A stretch of DNA of 53,399 nt from Pseudomonas faucium (GCF_021602585.1 NZ_BQIP01000031.1:1-53399); one strand, 5' to 3'. Positions 34,875-44,247 are shown, counted from the first letter of the stretch. The notes: generated from the letters alone by a model not told the origin. Made by a program: numbers and translations.

Positions 34875-35612
34875 TCAAGCCTGGCCCGGCTTTGGCGTGC
34901 GCGCCAGGCAGTAGACATCGACGCGCCGCGCGCCATCCTTGTGCAGAAGCTGGGCAATCGCCTGGGCCGTGGTGCCGGTGGTGAGCACATCGTCGACCAG
35001 GGCGACATGCCTGCCCTGGAACATGCCTGGGCGCTGCAGGCTGAACGCCTGGCGCAGGTTCCGGCGCCGCGCCTTGGCATCCAGCCCCTGCTGGGCAGGC
35101 GTGTCGCGGGTGCGCAGCAGCAGGCGCTCATCGCAACGCACATTCAGCTGTGACGAGAGCCAGCGCGCCAGCAGGCCGGCCTGGTTGAACCCCCGTTCAC
35201 GCAGCCGCCGCCGGGCCAGCGGCACCGGCAACAACAGCTCGGGCACCGCCAGCCCTTCGGCATAGCGGTGAAGCAGGCCATGGCCCAGGAGTTCGGCCAT
35301 CAACCGCCCAAGCGGCCATTGCCGGCGGTGCTTGAAGCGGCTGATCAAGGTGTCCACGGGAAACCCGTAGTGCCACAACGCGACGACATGTTCGAAGGCC
35401 GGAGCACACCGGCTGCACGGGCCGCAGGTCAAGCCGGCCATGGGCAGCGGCAGCGCGCAGCGCACGCAGTGCTCGTCCAGCCAGGGCAGTTCCTGCTCGC
35501 AGGCCGCGCACAGGGGGTAGGGCTGTTCGGCCGGCTCGTCACAGAGCAAACAGCGATGGTTAATATTTGTACAGTTGTAAACCAGTGCTTTTACATGCGG
35601 TTGACAGTTCAT
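34875..35612 (-). CDS. comF: ComF family phosphoribosyltransferase-like protein
   Basis: A 245-residue protein. An N-terminal four-Cys zinc-type region (CLLCDEPAEQPYPLCAAC and CGPC) is followed by a phosphoribosyltransferase fold with LLPVPLARRRLRERGFNQAGLLA and the PRPP motif VALVDDVLTTGTTAQAIAQLL. ComF proteins are linked to DNA uptake in competent bacteria; the biochemical role remains unclear. The ATG at 35612 is the only good start before the Cys region, though GGAAGG is just 3 bases from it. Its first codons overlap the divergent bioB operator. Confidence 0.88.
   Translation of the reverse strand: MNCQPHVKALVYNCTNINHRCLLCDEPAEQPYPLCAACEQELPWLDEHCVRCALPLPMAGLTCGPCSRCAPAFEHVVALWHYGFPVDTLISRFKHRRQWPLGRLMAELLGHGLLHRYAEGLAVPELLLPVPLARRRLRERGFNQAGLLARWLSSQLNVRCDERLLLRTRDTPAQQGLDAKARRRNLRQAFSLQRPGMFQGRHVALVDDVLTTGTTAQAIAQLLHKDGARRVDVYCLARTPKPGQA
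35575..35607 (+). promoter_or_regulatory. BirA-type biotin operator
   Basis: TTGTAAACC-N15-GGTTGACAG. The left half is identical to the BirA consensus TTGTAAACC, and the right half matches GGTTTACAA at 7 of 9. It overlaps the bioB -35 box and is located within codons 2-13 of comF. Confidence 0.78.
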
Positions 35613-35629
35613 AAGCCTTCCATGACTAT
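35601..35629 (+). promoter_or_regulatory. bioB promoter
   Basis: TTGACA (35601-35606), 17-base spacer, GACTAT (35624-35629). The -35 is perfect and the -10 is weak. It lies about 72 bp before the bioB ATG, and BirA bound at the operator would block it. Confidence 0.6.
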
Positions 35630-35701
35630 GCGAGCTATCCGTGATGCGCTGGCGGGCATTCCTGTCCCGGCGCCAGCTACAGCCTAAACAAGGAAACGCC
35701 G

Positions 35702-36760
35702 ATGAGCGCCAGCACAACTGCTACAACACGTCACGACTGGTCCCTGCCAGAGGTCAAGGCACTGTTCCAGCAACCGTTCAACGACTTGCTGTTCCAGGCG
35801 CAGACCGTGCACCGCGCGCATTTCGACCCCAACCGTGTGCAGGTCTCGACGCTGCTGTCGATCAAGACCGGCGCCTGCCCGGAAGATTGCAAATACTGCC
35901 CGCAGTCCGGCCACTACAACACCGGGCTGGAAAAACAGAAGCTCATGGAAGTGCAGAAGGTCCTGGAAGAGGCCGCCCGGGCCAAGGCCATCGGCTCCAC
36001 GCGCTTCTGCATGGGCGCTGCCTGGAAGCACCCGTCCGCCAAGGACATGCCCTACGTGCTGGAGATGGTCAAAGGGGTCAAGGCCATGGGCCTGGAAACC
36101 TGCATGACCCTCGGCAAGCTCGACCAGGAGCAGACCCAGGCCCTGGCCCAGGCCGGCCTGGACTACTACAACCACAACCTCGACACCTCGCCTGAGTTCT
36201 ACGGCAGCATCATCACCACCCGCACCTACGGCGAGCGCCTGCAGACCCTGGCCTACGTACGCGATGCCGGGATGAAGATCTGCTCCGGCGGCATCCTCGG
36301 CATGGGCGAGTCGCTGGATGACCGCGCCGGCCTGCTGATCCAGCTGGCCAACCTGCCCGAACACCCGGAGTCGGTGCCGATCAACATGCTGGTGAAGGTG
36401 GCCGGCACGCCGCTGGCCGAGGAAGAAGATGTCGACCCGTTCGACTTCATCCGCATGCTGGCAGTGGCGCGCATCCTCATGCCCAAGTCGCACGTGCGCC
36501 TGTCTGCCGGCCGTGAGCAGATGAACGAGCAGATGCAGGCCCTGGCCTTCATGGCCGGTGCCAACTCGATCTTCTACGGCGAGAAGCTGCTGACCACCGC
36601 CAACCCGCAGGCCGACAAGGACATGCAGCTGTTCGCGCGCCTGGGCATCAAGCCCGAAACGCGTGAAGAGCATGCCGACGAAGTGCACCAGGCCGCCATC
36701 GAGCAGGCGCTGGTCGAGCAACGCAGCAGCGAGCTGTTCTACAACGCAGCCTCGGCCTGA
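35702..36760 (+). CDS. bioB: Biotin synthase
   Basis: A 352-residue radical-SAM enzyme that inserts sulfur into dethiobiotin, the last step of biotin synthesis. The cluster-binding C-x3-C-x2-C is in [32 protein letters not shown] and [11 protein letters not shown] are family markers. Start ATG has AGGA 8 bases upstream. First gene of bioB-bioF-bioH-bioC-bioD; bioF begins one base after its stop. Probably repressed by biotinyl-BirA. Confidence 0.98.
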   Translation: MSASTTATTRHDWSLPEVKALFQQPFNDLLFQAQTVHRAHFDPNRVQVSTLLSIKTGACPEDCKYCPQSGHYNTGLEKQKLMEVQKVLEEAARAKAIGSTRFCMGAAWKHPSAKDMPYVLEMVKGVKAMGLETCMTLGKLDQEQTQALAQAGLDYYNHNLDTSPEFYGSIITTRTYGERLQTLAYVRDAGMKICSGGILGMGESLDDRAGLLIQLANLPEHPESVPINMLVKVAGTPLAEEEDVDPFDFIRMLAVARILMPKSHVRLSAGREQMNEQMQALAFMAGANSIFYGEKLLTTANPQADKDMQLFARLGIKPETREEHADEVHQAAIEQALVEQRSSELFYNAASA

Positions 36761-36761
36761 G

Positions 36762-37934
36762 ATGGCCTTCGATCTGGCGGCGCGCCTGGCCGAACGGCGC
36801 GCCGCTGACCTGTATCGGCAGCGGCCGTTGCTGGAGAGCCCACAGGGGCCGCAGGTGGTGGTCGATGGCCAGCCGTTGCTGGCCTTCTGCAGCAATGACT
36901 ACCTGGGCCTGGCCAACCATCCCGAGGTGATCAAAGCCTGGCAGGCCGGCGCCGAACGCTGGGGCGTCGGCGGTGGCGCCTCGCACCTGGTGATAGGCCA
37001 CAGCACGCCGCACCATGCCGTCGAAGAGGCCTTGGCCGACTTGACCGGCCGCCCGCGCGCGCTGCTGTTTTCCACCGGCTACATGGCCAACCTCGGCGCC
37101 ATCACCGCCTTGGTGGGGCAGGGCGACACCGTGCTGCAAGACCGCCTCAACCACGCCTCGCTGCTCGACGGTGGCTTGCTCAGCGGTGCGCGTTTCAGCC
37201 GCTACCTGCACAACGACGCAGCCAGCCTGGCCACCCGCCTGGAAAAGGCCACCGGCAATACCCTGGTGGTTACCGACGGGGTGTTCAGCATGGACGGCGA
37301 CCTGGCCGACTTGCCGGCCCTGGCCAAGGCCGCCCGGGCGCGGGATGCCTGGCTGATGGTCGACGACGCCCACGGCCTGGGTACCTTGGGCGCGCAGGGC
37401 GGTGGTGTCGTCGAGCACTTCGGCCTGGGCGTGGAAGACGTGCCGGTGCTGATCGGCACCCTGGGCAAGGCGTGCGGCACCGCGGGTGCATTCGTCGCCG
37501 GTAGCGAGGACCTGATCGAAGCGCTGGTGCAGTTCGCCCGGCCCTACATCTACACCACCAGCCAGCCACCGGCACTGGCCTGCGCCACGCTCAAGAGCCT
37601 GGAGCTGCTGCGCCGGGAAACTTGGCGGCGGGAACACCTGGCGGCGTTGATTGGCCAGTTCCGCCAGGGCGCCGAGCAGATCGGCCTGCAGCTGATGGAC
37701 AGCCCGACGCCGATCCAGCCGATCCTGGTCGGCGACAGTGCAAAGGCCCTGCGCCTGTCGCGCATGCTGCGCGAGCGCGGGCTGCTGGTTACCGCCATTC
37801 GCCCCCCCACCGTGCCTGCCGGCAGCGCACGCCTGCGCGTCACCCTGAGCGCGGCGCACAGCCAGGCGCAGGTGCAGCTATTGTTGAATGCATTGGCCGA
37901 GTGTTATCCACAACTGGAGGCCGCCGATGCGTAA
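36762..37934 (+). CDS. bioF: 8-amino-7-oxononanoate synthase
   Basis: A 390-residue PLP enzyme that condenses pimeloyl-thioester with alanine. Motifs: [47 protein letters not shown] and the PLP Lys in [10 protein letters not shown]. The ATG at 36762 follows the bioB stop by one base and gives the normal length. It overlaps bioH by 8 bp. A DnaA-like nonamer (37904-37912) occurs inside its end, probably by chance. Confidence 0.97.
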   Translation: MAFDLAARLAERRAADLYRQRPLLESPQGPQVVVDGQPLLAFCSNDYLGLANHPEVIKAWQAGAERWGVGGGASHLVIGHSTPHHAVEEALADLTGRPRALLFSTGYMANLGAITALVGQGDTVLQDRLNHASLLDGGLLSGARFSRYLHNDAASLATRLEKATGNTLVVTDGVFSMDGDLADLPALAKAARARDAWLMVDDAHGLGTLGAQGGGVVEHFGLGVEDVPVLIGTLGKACGTAGAFVAGSEDLIEALVQFARPYIYTTSQPPALACATLKSLELLRRETWRREHLAALIGQFRQGAEQIGLQLMDSPTPIQPILVGDSAKALRLSRMLRERGLLVTAIRPPTVPAGSARLRVTLSAAHSQAQVQLLLNALAECYPQLEAADA

Positions 37935-38658
37935 CCGACTGATCCTTCTGCCCGGCTGGGGGCTGGGCACCGCTGCCCTGGAGCCGCTGGCCGCCAGCCT
38001 GCGGGCCCAGGACGCCCGCCTGCAGGTCGAGCTGATGCCGCTGCCGGAGCTGGCCGACGCCGATTTGCAGGCCTGGCTGGAGCACCTTGACCGCAAATTG
38101 CCCACCGACACCTGGCTGGGCGGCTGGTCGCTCGGCGGCATGCTTGCCAGCGAACTGGCGCGCAAGCGTGGCGACCATTGCTGCGGCTTGCTCACCCTGG
38201 CCAGCAACCCCAGTTTCGTCGCCCGCCCGGGCTGGCCCCACGGCATGGCCGCAGACACCTTCGGCACCTTCCTGGACGGTTGCCGCAGCCATACCTCGGT
38301 CACCCTCAAGCGCTTTCGCACCCTGTGCAGCGACGGCGCCCAGCAGCCGCGCACGCTGTTGCGCCAGCTTGGCGTGGGTGTGCCGGATACCGACCCGCTG
38401 TACCTGGCCAGCGGCCTGCAAGTGCTGGCCCAGCTCGATACCCGCGAAGCCCTGCAGGCCTACGGCGGCCCGCAGCTGCACCTGTTCGCCGGCAGCGATG
38501 CGCTGGTGCCGGCGGAAGCGGCCAAGGCCCTGAGCGAGTTGCTGCCCGACGTGGAAGTCGGGTTGGTCGAAGACAGTTCCCACGCCTTCCTGCTGGAATA
38601 CCCACAGGAGCTGGCGGCGGGTATCAAGAGTTTCCTGCATGAGAGTGGCGATGACTGA
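37927..38658 (+). CDS. bioH: Pimeloyl-ACP methyl ester esterase
   Basis: A 243-residue alpha/beta hydrolase that removes the methyl group from pimeloyl-ACP methyl ester, freeing it for BioF. The nucleophile elbow is GGWSLGGML, with Ser as nucleophile; the Asp is in [10 protein letters not shown] and the His in DSSHAFLLE. The ATG at 37927 lies within the end of bioF. Its place between bioF and bioC supports the name. Confidence 0.93.
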   Translation: MRNRLILLPGWGLGTAALEPLAASLRAQDARLQVELMPLPELADADLQAWLEHLDRKLPTDTWLGGWSLGGMLASELARKRGDHCCGLLTLASNPSFVARPGWPHGMAADTFGTFLDGCRSHTSVTLKRFRTLCSDGAQQPRTLLRQLGVGVPDTDPLYLASGLQVLAQLDTREALQAYGGPQLHLFAGSDALVPAEAAKALSELLPDVEVGLVEDSSHAFLLEYPQELAAGIKSFLHESGDD

Positions 38659-39469
38659 CCTTTCCCATCCAACCCTGCCTGGCACGCTGCCGGACAAGCG
38701 CCAGGTGGCGGCTTCGTTCTCCCGCGCGGCGGCCAGCTACGACAGCGTGGCGGCATTGCAGCGCGCCGTGGGCGTGAGCCTGCTGGAGCAGCTGCCGAGC
38801 GACCTGGCGCCTTCGCGCTGGCTCGACCTGGGCAGCGGCACCGGCTACTTCAGCCGGGTGCTGGCCGAGCGCTTTGCGCCTGCCAGCGGTGTGGCGGTGG
38901 ATATCGCCGAAGGCATGCTGCGCCACGCCCGTGGCGAACAGGGTGGCGCGGCCTATCACGTGGCAGGCGATGCCGAGCGCCTGCCCCTGGGCGATGGCAG
39001 TGTCGACCTGGTGTTCACCAGCCTGGCGGTGCAGTGGTGCGGCCAGTTCGCCAGTGTGCTGAGCGAGGCGCAGCGGGTGTTGCGCCCAGGCGGCGTGCTG
39101 GCCTTCAGCAGCTTGTGCGTCGGCACGCTGGATGAGCTGCGCGCCAGCTGGCAGGCGGTGGACGGCATGGTCCACGTCAACCGCTTCCGCCGCTTCGAGG
39201 ATTACCAGCGCCTGTGTGCGGCCAGTGGTTTGGAGCAGGTTGGCCTGCAGCGCCAGCCCCATGTGCTGCATTACCCGGATGTGCGCAGCCTGACCCATGA
39301 ACTCAAGGCGCTCGGCGCCCATAATCTCAACCCTGGCAGGCCTTCCGGGCTGACCGGGCGCGCCCGTATGCAGGGCCTGCTGCAGGCATACGAGACGTTT
39401 CGCCAGCCCCAGGGGCTGCCAGCCACCTATCAGGTGGTCTATGGTGTGATGCGCAAGCCACGGGCATGA
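38651..39469 (+). CDS. bioC: Malonyl-ACP O-methyltransferase
   Basis: A 272-residue SAM-dependent methyltransferase that starts pimelate synthesis by methylating malonyl-ACP. The N-terminus [21 protein letters not shown] is typical of BioC, and motif I is [27 protein letters not shown] lies at the substrate side. The ATG at 38651 overlaps bioH by 8 bp. Confidence 0.95.
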   Translation: MTDLSHPTLPGTLPDKRQVAASFSRAAASYDSVAALQRAVGVSLLEQLPSDLAPSRWLDLGSGTGYFSRVLAERFAPASGVAVDIAEGMLRHARGEQGGAAYHVAGDAERLPLGDGSVDLVFTSLAVQWCGQFASVLSEAQRVLRPGGVLAFSSLCVGTLDELRASWQAVDGMVHVNRFRRFEDYQRLCAASGLEQVGLQRQPHVLHYPDVRSLTHELKALGAHNLNPGRPSGLTGRARMQGLLQAYETFRQPQGLPATYQVVYGVMRKPRA

Positions 39470-39479
39470 GAGGAGTGAA

Positions 39480-40160
39480 ATGAGCCAAGCCTATTTCATC
39501 GCCGGCACCGATACCGATGTCGGCAAGACCACGATCGCCGCAGGCCTGTTGCATGCGGCACGTTTGCAGGGCTTGAGCACCCTGGGCGCCAAGCCGGTGG
39601 CCTCCGGCTGCACGGCCACGGCCAAAGGGCTACGCAATGCCGATGCCCAGGCGCTGATCGACGAAAGCACGCTGAAGCTGGCCTATGAGGCGGTCAACCC
39701 GTTTGCCTTCGAGCCTGCCATCGCCCCCCATGTGGCCGCGCGCGAGGCGGGCGTGGCGCTGGAAGTGCCGGCGCTGCTCAAGGCCATGCGCCATGTGCTG
39801 GACCAGGGGGCGGATTTCACCCTGGTCGAAGGCGCGGGTGGCTGGCGGGTACCGTTGTCCGACCATGCCAACCTCTCCGACCTGGCGGTTGCGCTGAAAC
39901 TGCCGGTGATCCTGGTGGTAGGCGTGCGCCTGGGGTGCATCAACCATGCCCTGCTGAGCGCCGAGGCGATTGCCCGCGATGGGCTGCAGCTGGCGGGTTG
40001 GGTCGCCAACATCATCGAGCCGCGTACCTCGCGCCTGGAAGAGAACCTGGCCAGCCTGGCCGAACGCCTGCCGGCGCCTTGCCTGGGGCGTGTGCCGCGG
40101 CTCAAGGTGGCGAGCGCAGACGCGGTGGCAGAACACCTGCAGCTGGACCTGCTGGACTAG
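39480..40160 (+). CDS. bioD: Dethiobiotin synthetase
   Basis: A 226-residue ATP-dependent carboxylase that closes the ureido ring of dethiobiotin. The P-loop is AGTDTDVGKTTIAAGLL, followed by KPVASGC and VEGAGGWRVPL. It has its own GAGG ribosome site 10 bp after bioC and closes the bio operon. bioA is not in the window. No terminator was found in the 117 bp that follow. Confidence 0.96.
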   Translation: MSQAYFIAGTDTDVGKTTIAAGLLHAARLQGLSTLGAKPVASGCTATAKGLRNADAQALIDESTLKLAYEAVNPFAFEPAIAPHVAAREAGVALEVPALLKAMRHVLDQGADFTLVEGAGGWRVPLSDHANLSDLAVALKLPVILVVGVRLGCINHALLSAEAIARDGLQLAGWVANIIEPRTSRLEENLASLAERLPAPCLGRVPRLKVASADAVAEHLQLDLLD

Positions 40161-40277
40161 CGGGCATGCCCAGGGTCTATCAGCTAGCACTAGGCCATTA
40201 GCGATTTAAACGGGCCTTTTGCGTCATGGCCTGCTTTAATTGCCAGTGTTCCTATCCAGCGTCATTGGAGTTCTGAC

Positions 40278-40574
40278 ATGGAAATCACCGGTAGCTCCGC
40301 CTACTACGCGGGCCTTGGCGCCATCCAGGCCGGGCAGAACCGCATCGACCAGGCCGCCGGCCAGATCGCCAACACCACCGTCGAACGCGCCGCCACCAGC
40401 CAGTCCAGCGACTTCCAGGCCGAGCGCCTGCGCGGGGTTGATCGCAGCCAGCAGATGGACTTGGCGACCAGCACCGTGCAGTTGGCCCTGGGCAAGACCG
40501 AAGTCGAGCTTGGTGCAAAAGTCGCCAAGGCTTCCGACGAAATGCTCGGCCGCTTCATCGACACCTACGCCTGA
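40278..40574 (+). CDS. Small protein resembling a flagellar rod N-terminus
   Basis: A 98-residue hydrophilic protein of unknown function. Its first part, SAYYAGLGAIQAGQNRIDQAAGQIANTTVE, resembles the N-terminal helix of flagellar rod and hook proteins (GL-x-A-x-Q-x-R-x-D-x-x-A-x-x-IAN). The end (KVAKASDEMLGRFIDTYA) is also helical. There is no signal peptide and no flagellar gene near. P. aeruginosa has a small hypothetical at the same place (PA0505, from memory), so it is conserved. A GGAG ribosome site lies 8 bases before the ATG. Confidence 0.72.
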   Translation: MEITGSSAYYAGLGAIQAGQNRIDQAAGQIANTTVERAATSQSSDFQAERLRGVDRSQQMDLATSTVQLALGKTEVELGAKVAKASDEMLGRFIDTYA

Positions 40575-40600
40575 TCCAACAATCAGCAGCCCCTCAAACT

Positions 40601-40689
40601 TGTGGGAGTGGGCTTGCCCGCGAATGCGTCAGAACGGACATCCACTGTTGTCTGGGCCGGCGCTTTCGCGAGGCAAGCCCGCTCCCACA
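40601..40689. repeat. REP pair in the opposite (head-inward) arrangement
   Basis: TGTGGGAGTGGGCTTGCCCGCGAA (split: tail TGTGGGAG at 40601-40608, head to 40624) and its counterpart 40665-40689. Here the heads face each other and the tails point outward, unlike every other pair in the window. The 40-base spacer is not palindromic. Confidence 0.8.
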
Positions 40690-40764
40690 GTCGTTTATGG
40701 GCAGGATTTTCCCTAATGGCTGATATGCCATTTTTCGTGACTGAAATGGCACCATGGTCCCTCC

Positions 40765-40793
40765 TTGACATCCGGCGATGCTAAACGTAAGTT
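40765..40793 (+). promoter_or_regulatory. Promoter of the first acyl-CoA dehydrogenase
   Basis: TTGACA (40765-40770), 17-base spacer, TAAGTT (40788-40793). Perfect -35, moderate -10. The start codon is 83 bp further. Confidence 0.55.
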
Positions 40794-40809
40794 TCAAACA
40801 ACTGTTTGA
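40794..40809 (+). promoter_or_regulatory. PsrA-type operator
   Basis: TCAAACA-AC-TGTTTGA, a perfect 7-bp dyad. It contains CAAAC-N4-GTTTG, which fits the published PsrA motif (G/C)AAAC-N2-4-GTTT(G/C). Located at the expected transcription start, so a repressor role, lifted by long-chain fatty acids, is likely. Confidence 0.72.
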
Positions 40810-40876
40810 CCGAAAGCCACCAAGAGCTGGTCGGTATCGGCGGTCTCCCCAGAACTCATCACAGAGGTTCATCGCA

Positions 40877-42682
40877 ATGCCTGATTACAAAGCCCCCTTG
40901 CGTGATATTCGTTTCGTCCGCGACGAGCTGCTCGGCTACGAGGCGCACTATCAGAGCCTGCCGGGTTGCCAGGACGCAACGCCAGACATGGTCGACGCGA
41001 TCCTTGAAGAAGGCGCGAAATTCTGTGAACAGGTGCTGGCCCCGCTGAACCGCGTCGGCGACCTGGAAGGCTGCACCTGGAGCGAGTCGGGCGTGAAGAC
41101 GCCGACCGGCTTCAAGCAAGCCTACGAACAATTTGTCGAAGGTGGCTGGCCGAGCCTGGCCCACGACGTCGCCCACGGCGGCCAGGGCCTGCCAGAGTCG
41201 CTGGGCCTGGCCCTGAGCGAAATGGTCGGTGGTGCCAACTGGTCGTGGGGCATGTACCCCGGCCTGTCCCACGGCGCGATGAACACCATCTCGGCCCACG
41301 GCACCGAAGAGCAGCAGCACACCTACCTGACCAAGCTGGTCAGCGGCGAGTGGACCGGCACCATGTGCCTGACCGAGCCACACTGCGGCACCGACCTGGG
41401 CATGCTGCGCACCAAGGCCGAGCCGCAAGCAGACGGTTCGTACAAAGTCTCCGGCACCAAGATCTTCATCTCCGCCGGTGAGCACGACATGGCCGATAAC
41501 ATCGTCCACATCGTCCTGGCTCGCCTGCCCGACGCCCCGGCCGGCACCAAAGGCATTTCGCTGTTCATCGTGCCGAAGTTCCTGCCCAACGCCGAAGGCG
41601 GCGTGGGCGAGCGCAACGGCGTGAGCTGCGGCTCGCTGGAACACAAGATGGGCATCCACGGCAACGCCACCTGCGTGATGAACTTCGACAGCGCTACCGG
41701 CTACCTGATCGGCCCAGCCAACAAGGGCCTGAACTGCATGTTCACCTTCATGAACACCGCGCGCCTGGGCACTGCCCTGCAGGGCCTGGCGCACGCCGAG
41801 GTGGCCTTCCAGGGTGGCTTGAAGTACGCCCGTGACCGCCTGCAGATGCGTTCCCTGACTGGCCCGAAAGCGCCGGACAAGGCCGCCGACCCAATCATCG
41901 TCCACCCGGACGTGCGCCGCATGCTGCTGACCATGAAAGCCTTCGCCGAAGGCAACCGCGCGATGGTGTACTTCACCGCCAAGCAGGTGGACATCGTCAA
42001 GTACAGCCAGGACGAGGAAGAGCGCAAGAAGGCCGATGCCCTGCTGGCCTTCCTGACCCCGATCGCCAAGGCCTTCATGACCGAAGTCGGCTTCGAGGCC
42101 GCCAACCACGGCGTGCAGATCTACGGTGGCCACGGCTTCATCGCCGAGTGGGGCATGGAGCAGAACGTGCGCGACAGCCGTATCTCCATGCTGTACGAAG
42201 GCACCACCGGCATCCAGGCACTCGACCTGCTCGGCCGCAAGGTGCTGATGACCCAGGGCGAAGCGCTCAAGGGCTTCACCAAGATCGTGCACAAGTTCTG
42301 CCAGGCCCAGGAAGGTGTCGACGCGCTCAAGGAATTCGTCGAGCCGCTGGCCGCGCTGAACAAGGAGTGGGGCGAGTTGACCATGAAGGTCGGCATGGCC
42401 GCGATGAAAGACCGCGAGGAAGTGGGCGCCGCTTCGGTGGACTACCTGATGTACTCCGGTTATGCCTGCCTGGCTTACTTCTGGGCCGACATCGCCCGCC
42501 TGGCAGCCGAGAAGCTGGCAGCCGGTACCAGCGAGGAGGCGTTCTACACCGCCAAGCTGCAGACCGCGCGCTTCTACTTCCAGCGCATCCTGCCGCGTAC
42601 GCGTACCCACGTGGCGACCATGCTGTCGGGTGCCAATAACCTGATGGCGATGGACGAAGAAAACTTCGGCCTGTCCTACTAA
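40877..42682 (+). CDS. Acyl-CoA dehydrogenase, large type
   Basis: A 601-residue FAD enzyme that catalyses the first step of fatty-acid beta-oxidation. The N-terminal extension PDYKAPLRDIRFVRDELLGYE marks the large family. FAD and substrate motifs follow: MCLTEPHCGTDLGML, KVSGTKIFISAGEHD, and the catalytic Glu in MLYEGTTGIQALDLLGRKV. A C-terminal dehydrogenase-associated domain completes it. ATG at 40877 with AGAGG upstream; the longer open frame is rejected. A PsrA-type operator lies upstream and a strong terminator follows. Paralogous to the gene at 44293. Confidence 0.92.
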   Translation: MPDYKAPLRDIRFVRDELLGYEAHYQSLPGCQDATPDMVDAILEEGAKFCEQVLAPLNRVGDLEGCTWSESGVKTPTGFKQAYEQFVEGGWPSLAHDVAHGGQGLPESLGLALSEMVGGANWSWGMYPGLSHGAMNTISAHGTEEQQHTYLTKLVSGEWTGTMCLTEPHCGTDLGMLRTKAEPQADGSYKVSGTKIFISAGEHDMADNIVHIVLARLPDAPAGTKGISLFIVPKFLPNAEGGVGERNGVSCGSLEHKMGIHGNATCVMNFDSATGYLIGPANKGLNCMFTFMNTARLGTALQGLAHAEVAFQGGLKYARDRLQMRSLTGPKAPDKAADPIIVHPDVRRMLLTMKAFAEGNRAMVYFTAKQVDIVKYSQDEEERKKADALLAFLTPIAKAFMTEVGFEAANHGVQIYGGHGFIAEWGMEQNVRDSRISMLYEGTTGIQALDLLGRKVLMTQGEALKGFTKIVHKFCQAQEGVDALKEFVEPLAALNKEWGELTMKVGMAAMKDREEVGAASVDYLMYSGYACLAYFWADIARLAAEKLAAGTSEEAFYTAKLQTARFYFQRILPRTRTHVATMLSGANNLMAMDEENFGLSY

Positions 42683-42699
42683 GCCGCAAGGCTCTACAG

Positions 42700-42734
42700 A
42701 AACCCGCCTGCCCTCACCGGCAGGCGGGTTTTTT
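42700..42734 (+). terminator. Rho-independent terminator
   Basis: ACCCGCCTGCC pairs with GGCAGGCGGGT (11 bp, loop CTCACC) and runs into six T residues. It ends the first acyl-CoA dehydrogenase transcript. Confidence 0.95.
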
Positions 42735-42884
42735 CATTCTGGCCTGCTTAAAACTGGTTACAACAAAACCTCAAGCGCAGCGCCCCCATGGCCGTTAACC
42801 CAGGTTGTCCTCATCTATTCATGTGCGCTGCCGATGAAGTAAGGGCACAATGCCATTATTGATCTGCCGGGTCGGAGATTACCC

Positions 42885-44168
42885 TTGTTTCGTCTAAACG
42901 CTGTACGCGCGAGCCACTTCCTGCCTTCGCTGGTTCTATTGTTGGCAGGGCTTGCGGCGGCTTACGTAAGAGACCTCAGCGTCTTCTTCACCTCACTGTT
43001 CAACGTGCTGCCCACGTTGGTTCTGCTGCTGGGCGGTGCTTATTGCGCCGTATACCGTCGCCAGCGCGAACTGTTTCTGATGGTCACGGTATATATCGCC
43101 TACTTCCTGCTCGATACCCAGACCGACTATTACCGCGACAACGGCCGCGTGCGTGAAGACGCAGCGGTGATCTTCCACCTGGTCTGCCTGCTGCTGCCGG
43201 CCTTGTACGGCCTGTTCGGCGCGTGGCAGGAGCGTACCCACCTGGCCCAGGACCTGCTAGCCCGCTTCGCCGTGCTGTTTGCCGTCGGCAGCGTGGCGGT
43301 GGCGCTGGAGCAGAGTTTCCCCGAAGCCTTGCTCAGCTGGCTGGCGGAAATCCGCTGGCCATCGCTGCATGGCCAGTGGATGAGCCTGATCCAGATGGTC
43401 TACCCGCTGTTCATCGGCGTGTTCATCCTGCTGGTGGTGCAGTACCTGCGCGAGCCCAGGCCCTTGCATGCGGCGCAGCTCATCGGCCTGGTGGGCATTT
43501 TCTGGATGTTGCCCAAGACCTTCATCCTGCCGTTCACCCTGAACATCATGTGCAGCCAGGTGATGCTGATGATCGCTGCCGCGGTTTCCCACGAGGCCTA
43601 CCAGATGGCCTTCCGTGACGAGCTGACTGGCCTGCCCGGGCGGCGCGCGCTGAACGAGCGCATGCAGCGCCTGGGGCGCAACTATGTGATCGCCATGACC
43701 GACGTCGACCACTTCAAGAAATTCAACGACACCCACGGCCACGATGTCGGTGACCAGGTGCTGCGCCTGGTCGCCAGCCGCTTGTCGAAGGTGACCGGTG
43801 GCGGGCGCGCCTATCGCTACGGCGGTGAAGAGTTCGCCCTGGTGTTTGCCGGCAAGACGGCAGAGGAATGCGTGCCCCACGTGGAAGCGGTGCGCGAGAT
43901 GATCGCCAACTACGCCATGCAGTTGCGCGACCAGAACAACCGCCCGCAGGACGACTCGGCAGGGCGCCAGCGCCGCAGCGGCAGCGGCGGCGGCACGGTG
44001 TCGGTGACCATCAGCATCGGCGTGGCCGAACGCCAGGCCGAACACCGCAACCCGGAAGAAGTGCTCAAGTCGGCCGACCAGGCGCTGTACAGCGCCAAGG
44101 GCGCCGGGCGCAATTGCGTCATGGTCCATGGGCAACAATCGCGGCGCGGGGCGGTGCGAATGGCGTGA
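42885..44168 (+). CDS. Membrane-bound diguanylate cyclase (GGDEF)
   Basis: A 427-residue protein. The N-terminal half (about 1-235) has some six to seven membrane segments, such as SHFLPSLVLLLAGLAAAYV and FNVLPTLVLLLGGAYCAVY. The C-terminal GGDEF domain begins RDELTGLPGRRALNERM, with the active motif RYGGEEFALVF intact, so c-di-GMP synthesis is expected. A short Gln/Arg/Gly-rich insert lies inside the domain before VSVTISIGVAE. Start is TTG at 42885, with GGAG 7 bases upstream; later ATGs would cut membrane segments. No RxxD inhibitory site is evident. It separates two acyl-CoA dehydrogenase paralogues. Confidence 0.87.
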   Translation: MFRLNAVRASHFLPSLVLLLAGLAAAYVRDLSVFFTSLFNVLPTLVLLLGGAYCAVYRRQRELFLMVTVYIAYFLLDTQTDYYRDNGRVREDAAVIFHLVCLLLPALYGLFGAWQERTHLAQDLLARFAVLFAVGSVAVALEQSFPEALLSWLAEIRWPSLHGQWMSLIQMVYPLFIGVFILLVVQYLREPRPLHAAQLIGLVGIFWMLPKTFILPFTLNIMCSQVMLMIAAAVSHEAYQMAFRDELTGLPGRRALNERMQRLGRNYVIAMTDVDHFKKFNDTHGHDVGDQVLRLVASRLSKVTGGGRAYRYGGEEFALVFAGKTAEECVPHVEAVREMIANYAMQLRDQNNRPQDDSAGRQRRSGSGGGTVSVTISIGVAERQAEHRNPEEVLKSADQALYSAKGAGRNCVMVHGQQSRRGAVRMA

Positions 44169-44247
44169 CCGAATGTGACTATATGGTCGCGTGATGACCC
44201 TATGTCTCGCAAAAGTTGTTCGGTTACACTGGATTCAACCCCGTGCC

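Noticed and set aside
1519-40689. CRISPR array
   Set aside because: The repeats are scattered palindromic REPs without regular spacers or cas genes.
40778-40876. N-terminal extension of the first acyl-CoA dehydrogenase
   Set aside because: It would run through the PsrA dyad just after the promoter and has no family similarity; the ATG at 40877 has a ribosome site and the conserved start shared with the paralogue.
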